A DNA stretch of 64,000 nt from a bacterium. Its GTDB lineage: Bacteria > UBP6 > UBA1177. The stretch is from the NCBI GenBank assembly GCA_017645765.1, contig JAGCNV010000026.1, positions 1 to 64,000 of the forward strand, written 5' to 3'. The position numbers and the translations under genes are program-made. The notes under the pieces were generated by a model. The model was not told where the DNA came from and did not search any database. It was given only the letters and a program-made list of their open reading frames with translations. Positions 27,109 to 36,253 of the stretch are shown in pieces; the first letter of the stretch is position 1, and every line of letters starts with the position of its first letter.

Positions 27109-29571
27109 CGATTTCAGCTTTTTTTTAATCGATTCTTTTACAGCTTCCGCCAGTTCTTCTCGGGTTTTCCCTTCAGGACTTATCATCGGAAGATAGGTGA
27201 CGTTGATTTTTTTGAACGGATGGGGGAACTTTCTGTTGCGCGGAAAGGCTTCGAATGCGCCGTCAATGGCGACAGGAATGATCGGAACGCTGATTTCGCA
27301 GGCGAGAAGGGTGAAAGTCTGTTTGAATTCGCTCAGACTTCCGTCACGGCTGCGTGTTCCTTCAGGGAAAATCAGGATGTTGCGTCCTTTTTTGAGAACG
27401 GAGGCCATCCGTTTTATCGAATCGACGATCTCTTCGTCTTCACGCATGATTATAATGTTGTTGCGTTTTGCCAAATATCTGCGCCACCACTGCTTGAAGT
27501 GCTTTCCTTTGGCGAAGCAGTAGGTGCGTTTGAACTCTTTAGCAGGAATTTGCGCCAGAACAAAGAGCGCATCAACGATGCTTTGGTGGTTTGCTGCGAA
27601 GATCACGGGCCCGCTTGGGATGTTTTCCGCGCCGTAAAAGCGGACTTTGAAGAATGTCCTGACGGCGCTTACAAGAGAAAATCTGAGCAGTCTGTGGTAA
27701 AACGCGCTTCTTGGTAGTTCAATGCTGTTGAGGTTTTCTCTGAGGACCGTTTTCCAGTCCTGCTTTGCATGTTCCGCTTTTCTGCTGCTCCGCTCGACCG
27801 TAAAATCAGCTATTTTTCGAACGGTTGCCATATTCTGAATATCTGTTTCGCTGATTTTGATACAGAACTCTGAATTTATGAATGAAGCAAGCTCGATTTT
27901 ATCGAGAGAGTCAAGCCCGAGATCTATTTCTATGTGATCGTCGGGAAAAACATCCTTTTCGGTTGTTTTTCTGATGTAACCGGCGATTTTTTCATATTCT
28001 TTAGTTTGCGGGACATCGCTTTCAGCTCGTTTTTCAACCTTGTGCTTTAAGAAATCTTCAAGTTTGAATCGCTGTATCTTGTCAAGTCTCGTTCTCGGCA
28101 GCGGCTGGTTGGTAAGGACGAAATCGAGGATCTTTTTGTGGTGTGACGCCGTTGAGTTGTATTTGTCAATGATTTCCCAGCGGATGAATTCTTCCAGATT
28201 CGGGATCTGCCGCTCTACAAGTACTTTCTCATCAGGTCTGATGATCGCACAGAGGACACCGTTTTTTGCGATTACTGCGATCTCTTTGATCAGAGTGTCG
28301 CTTCTTTCGATGTCCTGCTCGATTTCGGTCGGATTTACGTTTTTGCCGTTCCCCAGAATTATTATTTCTTTTTTTCTGCCTGTGATGCAGAGATTCCCAT
28401 CTTTGTCAAAATGCCCGAGATCGCCGGTATAAAGCCAGCCGTCTCGCAGAACTTCGGCAGTTTCTTCCGGGCGGTTGTAGTAGCCTTTCATTATGTTTTT
28501 TCCGGTAGCTACGATCTCTCCGTCAACGATTTTTACAGTTCCTTTCGAGAGTTCTGTTCCGACGCATCCGGCTTTTCCTTTGCCAGGGCGGGGGAAGGTT
28601 ATCATCGGGCTCGCTTCGGTCATTCCGTAGCCGTCGCCTATCGAAAAACCTAGCACTTTGAAGCAGTTCCAGACCTCCGGATCGAGTTTCGCGCCGCCGC
28701 AGATGAAGTGCTTCATATTGCCGCCGAACTTCTTCGCGACTGATTTGAAAATTATCTTTGAAAAAGCGGTGCTGTCCGCGATTTTTGCGATTTTGAATAT
28801 TGCTTTTGTGAGAAATCCTGAATTTATCTTCTGCATGATCCCTTTCATCAGCATTTCGTAGAATCTGGGGACTGCGAGGATCATCGTCGGATGGCTCTTT
28901 TCCATCATTTTTGCAATGTCAGAAGCCTGGAGCGACGGGCAGATCACGGCTCTTCCTCCGCCGAGAAGGGGTGCGACAACTGTGCCTAAAAGCGGAAAGA
29001 CGTGGTGGAGCGGAAGTATCATCAGAACGACATCAGTGCTCGTGTAGTATCCGCATTCCTGAAGCGCGTCCATGTTTGCCATGATGTTGCGGCACGAAAG
29101 CATGACTCCTTTCGGAGAGCCCGTTGTTCCGGAAGTGTAGATTATAAGTGATGTTTTTTCCTTGTCTTCAACATCGAAATCGGCGGCTTCGTATTTGGAA
29201 ATGTCGCCGTTTATTTCCTCGAAAACGAGCTTTCTTATCTCTGTTTTTCCCGAAATTTCTATTGCTTTTGTGACGTTTTCCCGCACTTTCTCCGAAAAGA
29301 AAACCACATCCGGCGAGCAGTCGTTGATTATATATGCAATCTCTTCCGGTGTGCTCATGAAATCGACTGGAACGACGATCCCGTCTGATTTCCAGATGCC
29401 GTAAAACGCATAGATGTATTCAGGTCTGTTCTCGCTTAGGATGATGACTCTTTTCCCGTCGAGTTTTCCAAGAATATCCGAAAAAAACGCAACTGTTTTG
29501 AGTAGTGTAGAGTAGGAAATTTCGGAATTTTCCGTGACTACCGCGATGTTGCTGCTGTTTTTTATGAACAT
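27106..29571 (-). CDS. Acyl-CoA/ACP ligase - acyl carrier - PlsC acyltransferase fusion
   Basis: 821 aa with three enzymes in order. Residues 1 to about 500 are an AMP-forming fatty acid ligase (YTSGTTGSPKGVMLS, DGYGMTEASP, TGDLGHFDKDGN, GRKKEIIILGNGKN). About 525-605 is an acyl-carrier domain with the phosphopantetheine site DLGLDSLDKIE. About 610 to the end is a 1-acylglycerol-phosphate acyltransferase (NHQSIVD, FPEGTRSRDG). It resembles Aas-type phospholipid re-acylation proteins, with the carrier domain built in. The ATG at 29571 has GGAG upstream and is preferred to one 4 codons earlier. It is divergent from the GT2 gene. Confidence 0.9.
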   Translation of the reverse strand: MFIKNSSNIAVVTENSEISYSTLLKTVAFFSDILGKLDGKRVIILSENRPEYIYAFYGIWKSDGIVVPVDFMSTPEEIAYIINDCSPDVVFFSEKVRENVTKAIEISGKTEIRKLVFEEINGDISKYEAADFDVEDKEKTSLIIYTSGTTGSPKGVMLSCRNIMANMDALQECGYYTSTDVVLMILPLHHVFPLLGTVVAPLLGGGRAVICPSLQASDIAKMMEKSHPTMILAVPRFYEMLMKGIMQKINSGFLTKAIFKIAKIADSTAFSKIIFKSVAKKFGGNMKHFICGGAKLDPEVWNCFKVLGFSIGDGYGMTEASPMITFPRPGKGKAGCVGTELSKGTVKIVDGEIVATGKNIMKGYYNRPEETAEVLRDGWLYTGDLGHFDKDGNLCITGRKKEIIILGNGKNVNPTEIEQDIERSDTLIKEIAVIAKNGVLCAIIRPDEKVLVERQIPNLEEFIRWEIIDKYNSTASHHKKILDFVLTNQPLPRTRLDKIQRFKLEDFLKHKVEKRAESDVPQTKEYEKIAGYIRKTTEKDVFPDDHIEIDLGLDSLDKIELASFINSEFCIKISETDIQNMATVRKIADFTVERSSRKAEHAKQDWKTVLRENLNSIELPRSAFYHRLLRFSLVSAVRTFFKVRFYGAENIPSGPVIFAANHQSIVDALFVLAQIPAKEFKRTYCFAKGKHFKQWWRRYLAKRNNIIIMREDEEIVDSIKRMASVLKKGRNILIFPEGTRSRDGSLSEFKQTFTLLACEISVPIIPVAIDGAFEAFPRNRKFPHPFKKINVTYLPMISPEGKTREELAEAVKESIKKKLKS

Positions 29572-29698
29572 AATTTTCTCCATCGAAAAAACGGCTCTAT
29601 ATTATTGTTTCGGTACTAAAAGTAAAGAGAGAGGCTGTGATTGTCAGGGTAGAATTATGAAAAATTCGCAATCAGTTTTATTTTTTCCTGAAAAACAT

Positions 29699-29704
29699 TA
29701 TAAT
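29699..29704 (+). promoter_or_regulatory. -10 element before the GT2 gene
   Basis: TATAAT followed by GCGCCGC and a T-run, 36 nt before the glycosyltransferase start. No convincing -35 is present. The discriminator shape matches other promoters here. Confidence 0.4.
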
Positions 29705-29739
29705 GCGCCGCTTTTTGATTTGTTGACTGTCGGTGATTT

Positions 29740-30450
29740 ATGAAGTTATCTCTCCTTATTCCTGTATATAACGAAGAAAAAACGCTTGACGCTATTTTTG
29801 AAAAAGTTTTCGAAATAGAAAAATCGCCTTTGATTGACGAACTTGAAGTCGTTGCAGTTGATGACTGTTCAAAGGATAACTCGTTGAATATATTGGAAAA
29901 ATATGTTGGTTGCGGAAAGGTGAAACTTTTAAGACATGAAAAAAATCAGGGCAAAGGTGCGGCGATAAGAACTGCTGCCGCGAATGCTACCGGCGATTAT
30001 GTCGTTTTTCAGGATGCAGACCTTGAATACGATCCGCAGGATCTTCTGAAAATGCTCGATTTTGCCGTGAAAAACAATGTCGATGTGCTTTACGGGAGCA
30101 GATTCATGAAAAAATCTACAAGTCCGCTCGGAAAAATGCACTATTTTGTCAATGCCGGTCTTACGACTTTCTCAAATCTTTTCACCGGTCTGAATCTGAC
30201 TGACATGGAAACATGCTACAAAATGTTCAAAGGCGAAGTTTTGAAAGAAATAAACATTGAAGAAGACCGCTTCGGTCTTGAGCCTGAAATCACGGCGAAA
30301 ACGGCAAAAATCTGCGCCGCAAAAAATCTTACAATCAAGGAAATTCCGATCAGCTACAACCCGAGAAAATCGGATGAAGGCAAAAAAATCGGCTTTAAGG
30401 ATGGTGTGAGAGCCGTTTATATCATCTTGAAATACGGTTTTTTCGGATAA
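29740..30450 (+). CDS. Family 2 glycosyltransferase (polyprenyl-phosphate sugar transferase type)
   Basis: 236 aa of GT-A fold: LLIPVYNEEKTLDAI at the start, VVAVDDCSKDNS, NQGKGAAIRTAA, and the metal-binding VFQDADLEYDP. The later ETCYKMFKGE and EISYNPRKSDEGKKIGFKDG-like segments are typical of dolichol/undecaprenyl-phosphate mannose or glucose synthases. No membrane anchor helices follow, so it is the short soluble-type form. It probably supplies lipid-linked sugar, for example to GT39 enzymes such as the one at 47380. Confidence 0.9.
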   Translation: MKLSLLIPVYNEEKTLDAIFEKVFEIEKSPLIDELEVVAVDDCSKDNSLNILEKYVGCGKVKLLRHEKNQGKGAAIRTAAANATGDYVVFQDADLEYDPQDLLKMLDFAVKNNVDVLYGSRFMKKSTSPLGKMHYFVNAGLTTFSNLFTGLNLTDMETCYKMFKGEVLKEINIEEDRFGLEPEITAKTAKICAAKNLTIKEIPISYNPRKSDEGKKIGFKDGVRAVYIILKYGFFG

Positions 30451-30548
30451 GTTTTCGACGCCGCCAGTCTTTTTCGTTATAACGTTATTTCGATATAACG
30501 ATATATTGAGGCGGCGAATCGTTATGAACGATAATAACGATAATCCCG
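30451..30548. repeat. CGCCGCC-bounded palindromic intergenic repeat
   Basis: Between convergent genes, CGCCGCC and GGCGGCG enclose about 45 bp of AT/CG palindromes (CGTTATAACG, CGATATAACGATATATTG). More CGTTAT/ATAACG copies follow. The whole can fold into one long hairpin. It has the same layout as the element at 36126-36253. Confidence 0.65.
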
Positions 30549-32003
30549 TTATTCCGAAGTTTCTTCGTTGAATGAATCAAGCATTGCTTTGACGGTTTCG
30601 GGCGGAAGCCTGAAGTGAAGTCCTTTCGGTATTTCGAGAAGTTCATGCGGATAGAAGTTTTCTATTCCGACAAAATTCATGTTTCTGTCGAGAATCGCCG
30701 CTTTTCCTTTTCTTCCGGTCGTTCTGAAAACATCAAGCGAGCATGCCAGCTGTTTCTTGCCGATTACGCGAAGCACTGTTCCGGGAGGGAATACTCCGAG
30801 CGCACTGAAAAGTGCTTTGACTGTTACTTTGGCAAAACAGCGCATATCAGCCATCTTGAAAAGTTGTTCTATTGCTTCAGGACGTTTCATCGGCATTGTT
30901 TTGCGAGAAGGCCACCAGCGTGTCGCCAGATCGTAGTAGTCGCAAACTTTGATAAGTTCTCCGAGCGGCGTCGACATTATCGGTTTTTCCGGCGGGATCG
31001 GTTGGCAGTCGAAAGTGTATGTCGTATGGTGCAGACCAGCAGTGATCGCAGCTTCCATCATTGCGAAGTTGAGCGAGTTGAGTCTGCTGAGGACTGCAAA
31101 ACCGTTCTGGCAGTGTTCGATGACTTCACCGCGTGAATTTTCGGGAAGGTCGATGTCGTGGAAATATGCCGCTATACCGATTCTGGTGAGAAGCGAGCGG
31201 TCGATACCGAGCTGGACTCCCGCTGCAATACTTAAAATAGCCGTATTCGTCAGGTGGGTCGCGATCATTTTGCCGCGCAGACTGTTTATTGAAGCCAGGA
31301 CCATGATGTGGGATTCCTGCGAGTCGGTTGAACCGTCGCATATCATATCGATCGTGTTCTGGATGTTTCTCATTGCCTTCTTCAGCGGCATGGGGCGGTT
31401 TTCCTTGATTTTTGTCTTGAACATCGAATGGTCGAGAATCATATTTCTATATGTGAGCCTTGCAAGCTGGCTTTTGTTCAGAATGTTGAAAAGATCATCA
31501 CCGCCGGAACTGTCGCGCTGTGTTATCTGGATCTTTATTCCTTTGCTTTTAATTTTCTGCTCGAAACGGTCAAAGACGGTATCGCTTTTCGGGTTTGATT
31601 TCAGTATTTCCTGACCTGTGAGCATGAAATCGACTATCTCGCTGATACCGCTTGCTTTTTGGAATATTATCGTCGCGATCTGGAGATTGATGTAAAAGTC
31701 CTCCAACTCTTCAAATGAAATATTCAGCCCTTTTTTTCTTCTGACGCGGACGTCGTTAATCAAAAAGTCGTTGCCGTTGAAAGTGAAATCAAAAATAGCA
31801 TCTGTAGTAAAGAAGAATTTTATTATCTCACTTAATTTTTCCATGTTTTTTTCAACAGTTTCGTTCCCTTGACCGTAAAGTCTGAGTGACTTCAGAAGAG
31901 CATTGAATGCAACGGTGAAATCATACATTCTTTCTCTTTCGACGCGGTCTGAATTTTCAAAAAATTCAGAGGATATTACATTGTTCTGCAGTTCTTCGCT
32001 CAT
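30549..32003 (-). CDS. Degenerate HD-GYP-like domain protein
   Basis: 484 aa. A mixed N-terminal region (about 1-250) precedes an HD-type helical domain with KMIATHLTNTAILSIAAG, IGIAAYFHDIDLPE (His-Asp), GLHHTTYTFDCQ and KVCDYYDLATRWW. This resembles HD-GYP phosphodiesterases, but the GYP motif is not apparent, so cyclic-di-GMP hydrolysis is doubtful. It overlaps the upstream HEAT-repeat gene by 4 nt. Such HD/HEAT pairs occur in delta-type bacteria; a role in signalling is inferred. Confidence 0.75.
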   Translation of the reverse strand: MSEELQNNVISSEFFENSDRVERERMYDFTVAFNALLKSLRLYGQGNETVEKNMEKLSEIIKFFFTTDAIFDFTFNGNDFLINDVRVRRKKGLNISFEELEDFYINLQIATIIFQKASGISEIVDFMLTGQEILKSNPKSDTVFDRFEQKIKSKGIKIQITQRDSSGGDDLFNILNKSQLARLTYRNMILDHSMFKTKIKENRPMPLKKAMRNIQNTIDMICDGSTDSQESHIMVLASINSLRGKMIATHLTNTAILSIAAGVQLGIDRSLLTRIGIAAYFHDIDLPENSRGEVIEHCQNGFAVLSRLNSLNFAMMEAAITAGLHHTTYTFDCQPIPPEKPIMSTPLGELIKVCDYYDLATRWWPSRKTMPMKRPEAIEQLFKMADMRCFAKVTVKALFSALGVFPPGTVLRVIGKKQLACSLDVFRTTGRKGKAAILDRNMNFVGIENFYPHELLEIPKGLHFRLPPETVKAMLDSFNEETSE

Positions 32004-34048
32004 AAGTATTTGTCCTTGATTTTATTGACTATTTTAACTGTTTCCTTGTTGCCTGACTCCAAAGATTTTTCAATGAATTTTTTCGCTTCCGGGTCATTCC
32101 TGTAGTAAAAAATTGCTTTGTAGAACTCTTCTTTGGCGTTTGTCACAGATTTGTTGAAAAGACTTCCGGAAGCAGAGAGCATATTCTTGACTGCAGGGAA
32201 AAGCTCAGGAAAAATTTCGGGTCTCAGAAGCCGGCAGAAATCCTGAAGCTCGTCATTTTTCATTTTTGAAAGTGAATTTATATCGGCAGCCCTGACGATA
32301 AATCTTGAAAAATGTGTCATTGTCGTCGCTTTCTGTATCGCCTGTATCGCCTTCAGCCTTATTTCGGGGTCTTCGGTCAGAAGCTGCTGCCCTAAAAGGT
32401 CGAAAAGATCGTAGCGGCGCAGAGAAATTATCATCTGAAAAATCTCGTCAATTTCGTCATTTTCGAGTTTTTTAAGGTTATGGACCTGAAGCAGACGGTT
32501 TACGATCGGTTTGATCGCCGTATTGTCCTTGAGTTCGAGAATTTTCTGAATCGCAGCGCTTCTGACATCCCTTGCAGACGAAAATACCGCCCTTTCAAGT
32601 GCCGGAAGAGCCTCTTCAACTGAAAATTCCATAAGCAGCGCAAGTGCTTCGATCCGGGCCTGTTTCTGCGGGTGGGAAACTGTTGCCCTGATTGCCGGAA
32701 GGATCCTCGGATCTTTTTTATCTTTCATCATTGCAAGCGCGTTTCGGACGACTTTCCAGTCGGAATGTCGCGTGAGAGCAAGAAGATCATCAGTTATAGG
32801 CATGTGCTCGGAACAACTGTTTATAATAGCTATTCGTGTTTCTTTAGAGTCGATACTGTTTATTTTGGAAAGAAGAAATTCCATTTTTCGTGACGGAATC
32901 ATCGCAAAAAGTTTGCCGATAACGGCGATTTCTTCCTCAGGAATATCACTGATGGTGAAGAAGAAGTCGCTTAAAAAGTCTTCATTTTCAAGATCTGCAA
33001 AAGTGTCTCTTATTTTTTTTGCATATTCCGGCTGAGTGTTCTGGAGTTGTTCAGCGATGGTTTTCAAGGTCTGGATAAAGAGAATCGCGCCGCTGACAGA
33101 GCCGAACATAAGCAGTTTTTCCCAAAGTGAAACGGCTGTGTCCAGAAGTTCCTTGCCCGCTTTTGTTCCCTGGCTGCTCGTAAGTCTTGCCGAAAGCTCT
33201 TTGAGAAAACGGTTTACGACGAAAGCATCGCTGTTTCTTTTCAGAGCTTCGTCGAATTTAAACATCTCCATTTTGCCGACGATGTAGTTCGAAAGCCTCT
33301 GGTTGAGCAGCTCTTTGCGCTCATTGAAATCGATCTCTCTCTCTTCTTTCATCATAAGTTCCGAATATTTTTCGAAATCGGATGATTCGAACTTCGGAGC
33401 GTTCGCCATATCCTGCGGTGAGTTTCCCGCGCCTTCCTTGCCTTCATTGTCTATTTCGCCGATACCGTCGAAACCGGGACCGTATGAAAGTTCTTCGACA
33501 AGAAACGGTGAGAAATTATCTGCATCATTCGAAATTGAAAGATTCTGTTTTATGAGCTCATCCTCAGTAATATAGCCGATATTCGTGAAATTGTGATCCC
33601 AGAGAAGAGTTGAAAGGTCGTAGTCTTCGTTTGCGAACAGCGTACACTGTGCCAGAATATCGAAAAACTGCCAGATTTCATCTTTCTGGGTTCCTTTCTG
33701 GAAAAAAATCTCGCGCAGACCATCGTTGTAAAGGAAAAAAACGACTTCGCGGTCTTTTTCACCGGTTTCCAGAACATGACTGCCGAGCATAAAACCCTTT
33801 GTGGAAATCCTTAATGAAATCGAAGGAATATCGGAAAGAATCTCATCCAGTTTTACCTTGAACTGGTCTGCAAACCTGGAAAATGCGGGATTCGTTCTCG
33901 GATAGAGCCTGTAGCCGCGGATGACCTTTCCGAAAAGGGTGACAAGTTCTTTAGTCGATTTGACCAGCTCGTTGTCATCAAACAGCTTGTCGGCATTGTC
34001 TTTAAAAAAATCAAATATTTCTCTCTTTTTTTCGCTTGCTTTTACCAT
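32000..34048 (-). CDS. HEAT-repeat protein paired with the HD protein
   Basis: 682 aa, hydrophilic and mostly helical. The C-terminal half has HEAT-like repeats (about 400-560: SDWKVVRNALAMMKDKKDPR, then HPQKQARIEALALLMEF, then ARDVRSAAIQKILELKDN). The N-terminal 150 residues (FGKVIRGYRLYPRTNPAF, LYNDGLREIFF) resemble the N-terminal part of its HD neighbour, including the phrase RLY followed by a polar segment and RISTKGFMLG. That suggests a shared signalling-associated domain. Function unknown; a scaffold role is likely. Confidence 0.72.
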   Translation of the reverse strand: MVKASEKKREIFDFFKDNADKLFDDNELVKSTKELVTLFGKVIRGYRLYPRTNPAFSRFADQFKVKLDEILSDIPSISLRISTKGFMLGSHVLETGEKDREVVFFLYNDGLREIFFQKGTQKDEIWQFFDILAQCTLFANEDYDLSTLLWDHNFTNIGYITEDELIKQNLSISNDADNFSPFLVEELSYGPGFDGIGEIDNEGKEGAGNSPQDMANAPKFESSDFEKYSELMMKEEREIDFNERKELLNQRLSNYIVGKMEMFKFDEALKRNSDAFVVNRFLKELSARLTSSQGTKAGKELLDTAVSLWEKLLMFGSVSGAILFIQTLKTIAEQLQNTQPEYAKKIRDTFADLENEDFLSDFFFTISDIPEEEIAVIGKLFAMIPSRKMEFLLSKINSIDSKETRIAIINSCSEHMPITDDLLALTRHSDWKVVRNALAMMKDKKDPRILPAIRATVSHPQKQARIEALALLMEFSVEEALPALERAVFSSARDVRSAAIQKILELKDNTAIKPIVNRLLQVHNLKKLENDEIDEIFQMIISLRRYDLFDLLGQQLLTEDPEIRLKAIQAIQKATTMTHFSRFIVRAADINSLSKMKNDELQDFCRLLRPEIFPELFPAVKNMLSASGSLFNKSVTNAKEEFYKAIFYYRNDPEAKKFIEKSLESGNKETVKIVNKIKDKYL

Positions 34049-34107
34049 TTTTCAAGACCTCAAAAATTTCCGCGCATTTTAGCTTTTAAGATGAAAAGTG
34101 CAATTTT

Positions 34108-34160
34108 TATTATCGTTACGACGAAACGACGTGACGACGTTACGTTATTACCCCGTTACG
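34108..34160. repeat. Intergenic ACG-rich quasi-palindromic repeat
   Basis: GTTACGACGAAACGACGTGA and following GACGTTACG form overlapping inverted repeats in the divergent space before galT. Low complexity is similar to the elements at 27062 and 36126. Confidence 0.55.
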
Positions 34161-34178
34161 ATGACCTGGCGCGTATTG

Positions 34179-34223
34179 AGGAAAAAGCCTGGCTTTTTCC
34201 TGGAACTGTGTTATAAAACACAG
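34179..34223 (+). promoter_or_regulatory. Two hairpins upstream of galT
   Basis: A perfect 11-bp inverted repeat (AGGAAAAAGCC at 34179-34189 and GGCTTTTTCCT at 34191-34201, one base between) is followed by CTGTGTT (34206-34212) and AACACAG (34217-34223) around ATAA. They end 28 bp before the galT start. The first could act as an operator; the second could be an operator or leader hairpin. Confidence 0.5.
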
Positions 34224-34250
34224 CTTTTGTTGATTTTGTTGGAGAATGCA

Positions 34251-35261
34251 ATGGCTGAAGGGATTTTGAGAAGAGACCCTCTCAATAAGATCTGGGTGAT
34301 TTTTGCTCCCGAGAAGGTGAAAACGGTGATTTCGGGAAGTTCTGAAAATGATGCCGTATTCGATGTCGATCCTTTTGTTCCGGGTTTTGAGTCTGCCACA
34401 GGTCCCGATATTATGCGGAGTTCCGATCCGGTTTATTCTGTAGGGGGCTGGTCTTCGCGCGTTTTTCCTGCGAAAAATCCGATACTCAGAGTCGAAAACG
34501 ATAAAAACAGCCGCGGAAAAGGGCTCTATGATTCGATGTCACGCCAGGGAGCGCACGAAGTCGTCGTTGAAACGCCTAAAAGCGGTGTCAGCATGGATCA
34601 GCTTTCAGTTGAAGAGATCGCGGATGCAGTAAAAATCATATTCGACCGTATCGCAGACCTTAGAAAAGACACCCGTTTCCGCTATATTTCGGTCACGAAA
34701 AGCAGAGGTGCCGCAGCCGGAGGAACGATCAACCACAATTATTCCGAAATCAAGGCCTATCCGTTCATTCCGCCGTTTGTCAGAAACAAACTCGACAACT
34801 GTCTTGCATATTACCGCGAAAAGGAAAGATGCCTTCTCTGCGATATCATCGATCAGGAACTTTCCGAGAGAAAAAGGATCGTCTGCGAGCATGACAACTT
34901 TGTCGCTTTCTGCCCTTACGCAAGCCGCTTTCCCTTTGAAATCATGGTGATTCCTAAAAAACACGGCAGGATTTTGAGCGATAATCCCGCTTTGGCGATT
35001 GCTGATTTCGCAAAAATCCTGAAAACGGTGATGACAAAACTGAGGATAGGACTCAATTCTCCGGCTTACAACATGGTTTTCCACTATCTTCCGGTGAACA
35101 GCGGAGCCGATTCCGAAGCTGAAAGCAGGGCTTACCACTGGCACCTTGAGATAATTCCACGCATAACAGTGATAACTGCCGACAGTCTTGAAAACGGCAT
35201 TTTTGTAAATCCGACTCTGCCCGAAGATGCGGCTGAGTTTTTGAGAAACATAAGGGAGTAG
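34251..35261 (+). CDS. galT: Galactose-1-phosphate uridylyltransferase
   Basis: Leloir-pathway enzyme exchanging UMP between UDP-glucose and galactose 1-phosphate. The 336-aa protein starts MAEGILRRDPLNKIWVIFAP. It has the GGTINHNYSEIKAYP substrate loop, CLLCDII (half of a metal site) and the catalytic HxH as YHWHLEI, where the usual HPH has Trp in the middle. The open frame extends 51 codons upstream through two hairpins, so the ATG at 34251 behind TTGGAGA is chosen. It runs directly into galU. Confidence 0.92.
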   Translation: MAEGILRRDPLNKIWVIFAPEKVKTVISGSSENDAVFDVDPFVPGFESATGPDIMRSSDPVYSVGGWSSRVFPAKNPILRVENDKNSRGKGLYDSMSRQGAHEVVVETPKSGVSMDQLSVEEIADAVKIIFDRIADLRKDTRFRYISVTKSRGAAAGGTINHNYSEIKAYPFIPPFVRNKLDNCLAYYREKERCLLCDIIDQELSERKRIVCEHDNFVAFCPYASRFPFEIMVIPKKHGRILSDNPALAIADFAKILKTVMTKLRIGLNSPAYNMVFHYLPVNSGADSEAESRAYHWHLEIIPRITVITADSLENGIFVNPTLPEDAAEFLRNIRE

Positions 35262-36125
35262 ATGATGAAGTATTCCGTTATTCCGGCCGCCGGGCTCGCG
35301 ACCCGTTTCCTGCCTGCTTCAAAGTGCATTCCGAAGGAGCTTTTTCCGGTTCTCGACAAACCTGTGATCCAGTATATCGTTGAAGAGTCGATAGAAGCGG
35401 GTGCAACCAATGTCGTTTTTGTTTCGGGTAGCGGAAAAGAGGCTATTCTCGACCATTTCGACAAGATAAATCCTAAATTTTCGGCCAAAAATCTCAAAGA
35501 AGATGTCCGAGAGAAAGTCGAAACGCTTGACGACATGATTGAAGTTATTTCGGTCCGCCAGAAATCTCCGCAAGGGCTCGGTCACGCCGTAATGAAGGGG
35601 ACTTTCGTGGTTCCGAAAGAGGAATCGTTTGCCGTAATGCTTCCCGACATGCTCATTTTTTCGGAAGGCAAAAGCACTGTCATGCAGGAAATGAGCCGTA
35701 TCAGCGAGAAATACGCCTGCTCCGTCATTGCCCTCATGGAAGTTCCGGCCGAATCGCGCGGAATGTACGGCATTGCCGAAGGTGCAAAAGTTGAAAACGG
35801 TGTCATTGATATAAAAAAACTTATCGAAAAACCGGCTGAAGGAGAGACTGAATCAAATCTTGCAATTTTGGGAAGATATATTTTTACCCCGAGGATCGCA
35901 GAAATTTTGAGAACTGTAAAACCTGGTCGAGGCGGGGAGATCCAGCTTACCGACGCGATGGTGAGCCTTCTTGCCGAAGAGCAGATCTTGGGTTACGTCA
36001 TTGACTCCAAAACCCGCGTTTTCGACACCGGAAATATGGAAGGTTTCGCCCTTGCCAACGCTTACGCTGCGCTTCGCAGAGTGCCTGATTTCGACAAAAA
36101 AATCGCGGAATTAATCAAGAAATAA
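35262..36125 (+). CDS. galU: UTP-glucose-1-phosphate uridylyltransferase
   Basis: Makes UDP-glucose from UTP and glucose 1-phosphate. 287 aa with the nucleotidyltransferase start IPAAGLATRFLPASKCIPKE, the VIQYIVEESIEAG segment, LPDMLIF, IEKPAEGE and RGGEIQLTDAM. Its ATG follows the galT stop with no gap, so the two are coupled. Together they feed galactose into UDP-sugars for surface glycans. Confidence 0.97.
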   Translation: MMKYSVIPAAGLATRFLPASKCIPKELFPVLDKPVIQYIVEESIEAGATNVVFVSGSGKEAILDHFDKINPKFSAKNLKEDVREKVETLDDMIEVISVRQKSPQGLGHAVMKGTFVVPKEESFAVMLPDMLIFSEGKSTVMQEMSRISEKYACSVIALMEVPAESRGMYGIAEGAKVENGVIDIKKLIEKPAEGETESNLAILGRYIFTPRIAEILRTVKPGRGGEIQLTDAMVSLLAEEQILGYVIDSKTRVFDTGNMEGFALANAYAALRRVPDFDKKIAELIKK

Positions 36126-36253
36126 ACGTTACGTCGTTTCGTCGTGCCGCCGTCACGTTTCATCGTTGCGCCGCCTTCGAAATATTGTTGCCGCCATGTC
36201 GATATATCGGAATATCGAAATTTCGAAATATCGACGAGATCTGGCGGCGGCGA
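36126..36253. repeat. Large imperfect palindrome between galU and clpB
   Basis: Starts with AACGTTACGTCGTTTCGTCG, continues with CGTCACG and CGCCGCC, then a dense run of TCGATAT/ATATCGA palindromes, and closes with GGCGGCGGCG. Inner arms CCGCCATGTCGATAT and ATATCGACGAGATCTGGCGG pair with a small bulge. The genes on both sides converge on it. Confidence 0.65.

Noticed and set aside
29534-29743. 69-aa plus-strand frame before the GT2 gene
   Set aside because: It overlaps the start of the divergent ligase gene and the GT2 promoter, with no ribosome site or family.
34098-34250. 51-codon upstream extension of galT
   Set aside because: It reads through hairpins and a repeat, while the ATG at 34251 has a ribosome site and fits the family.
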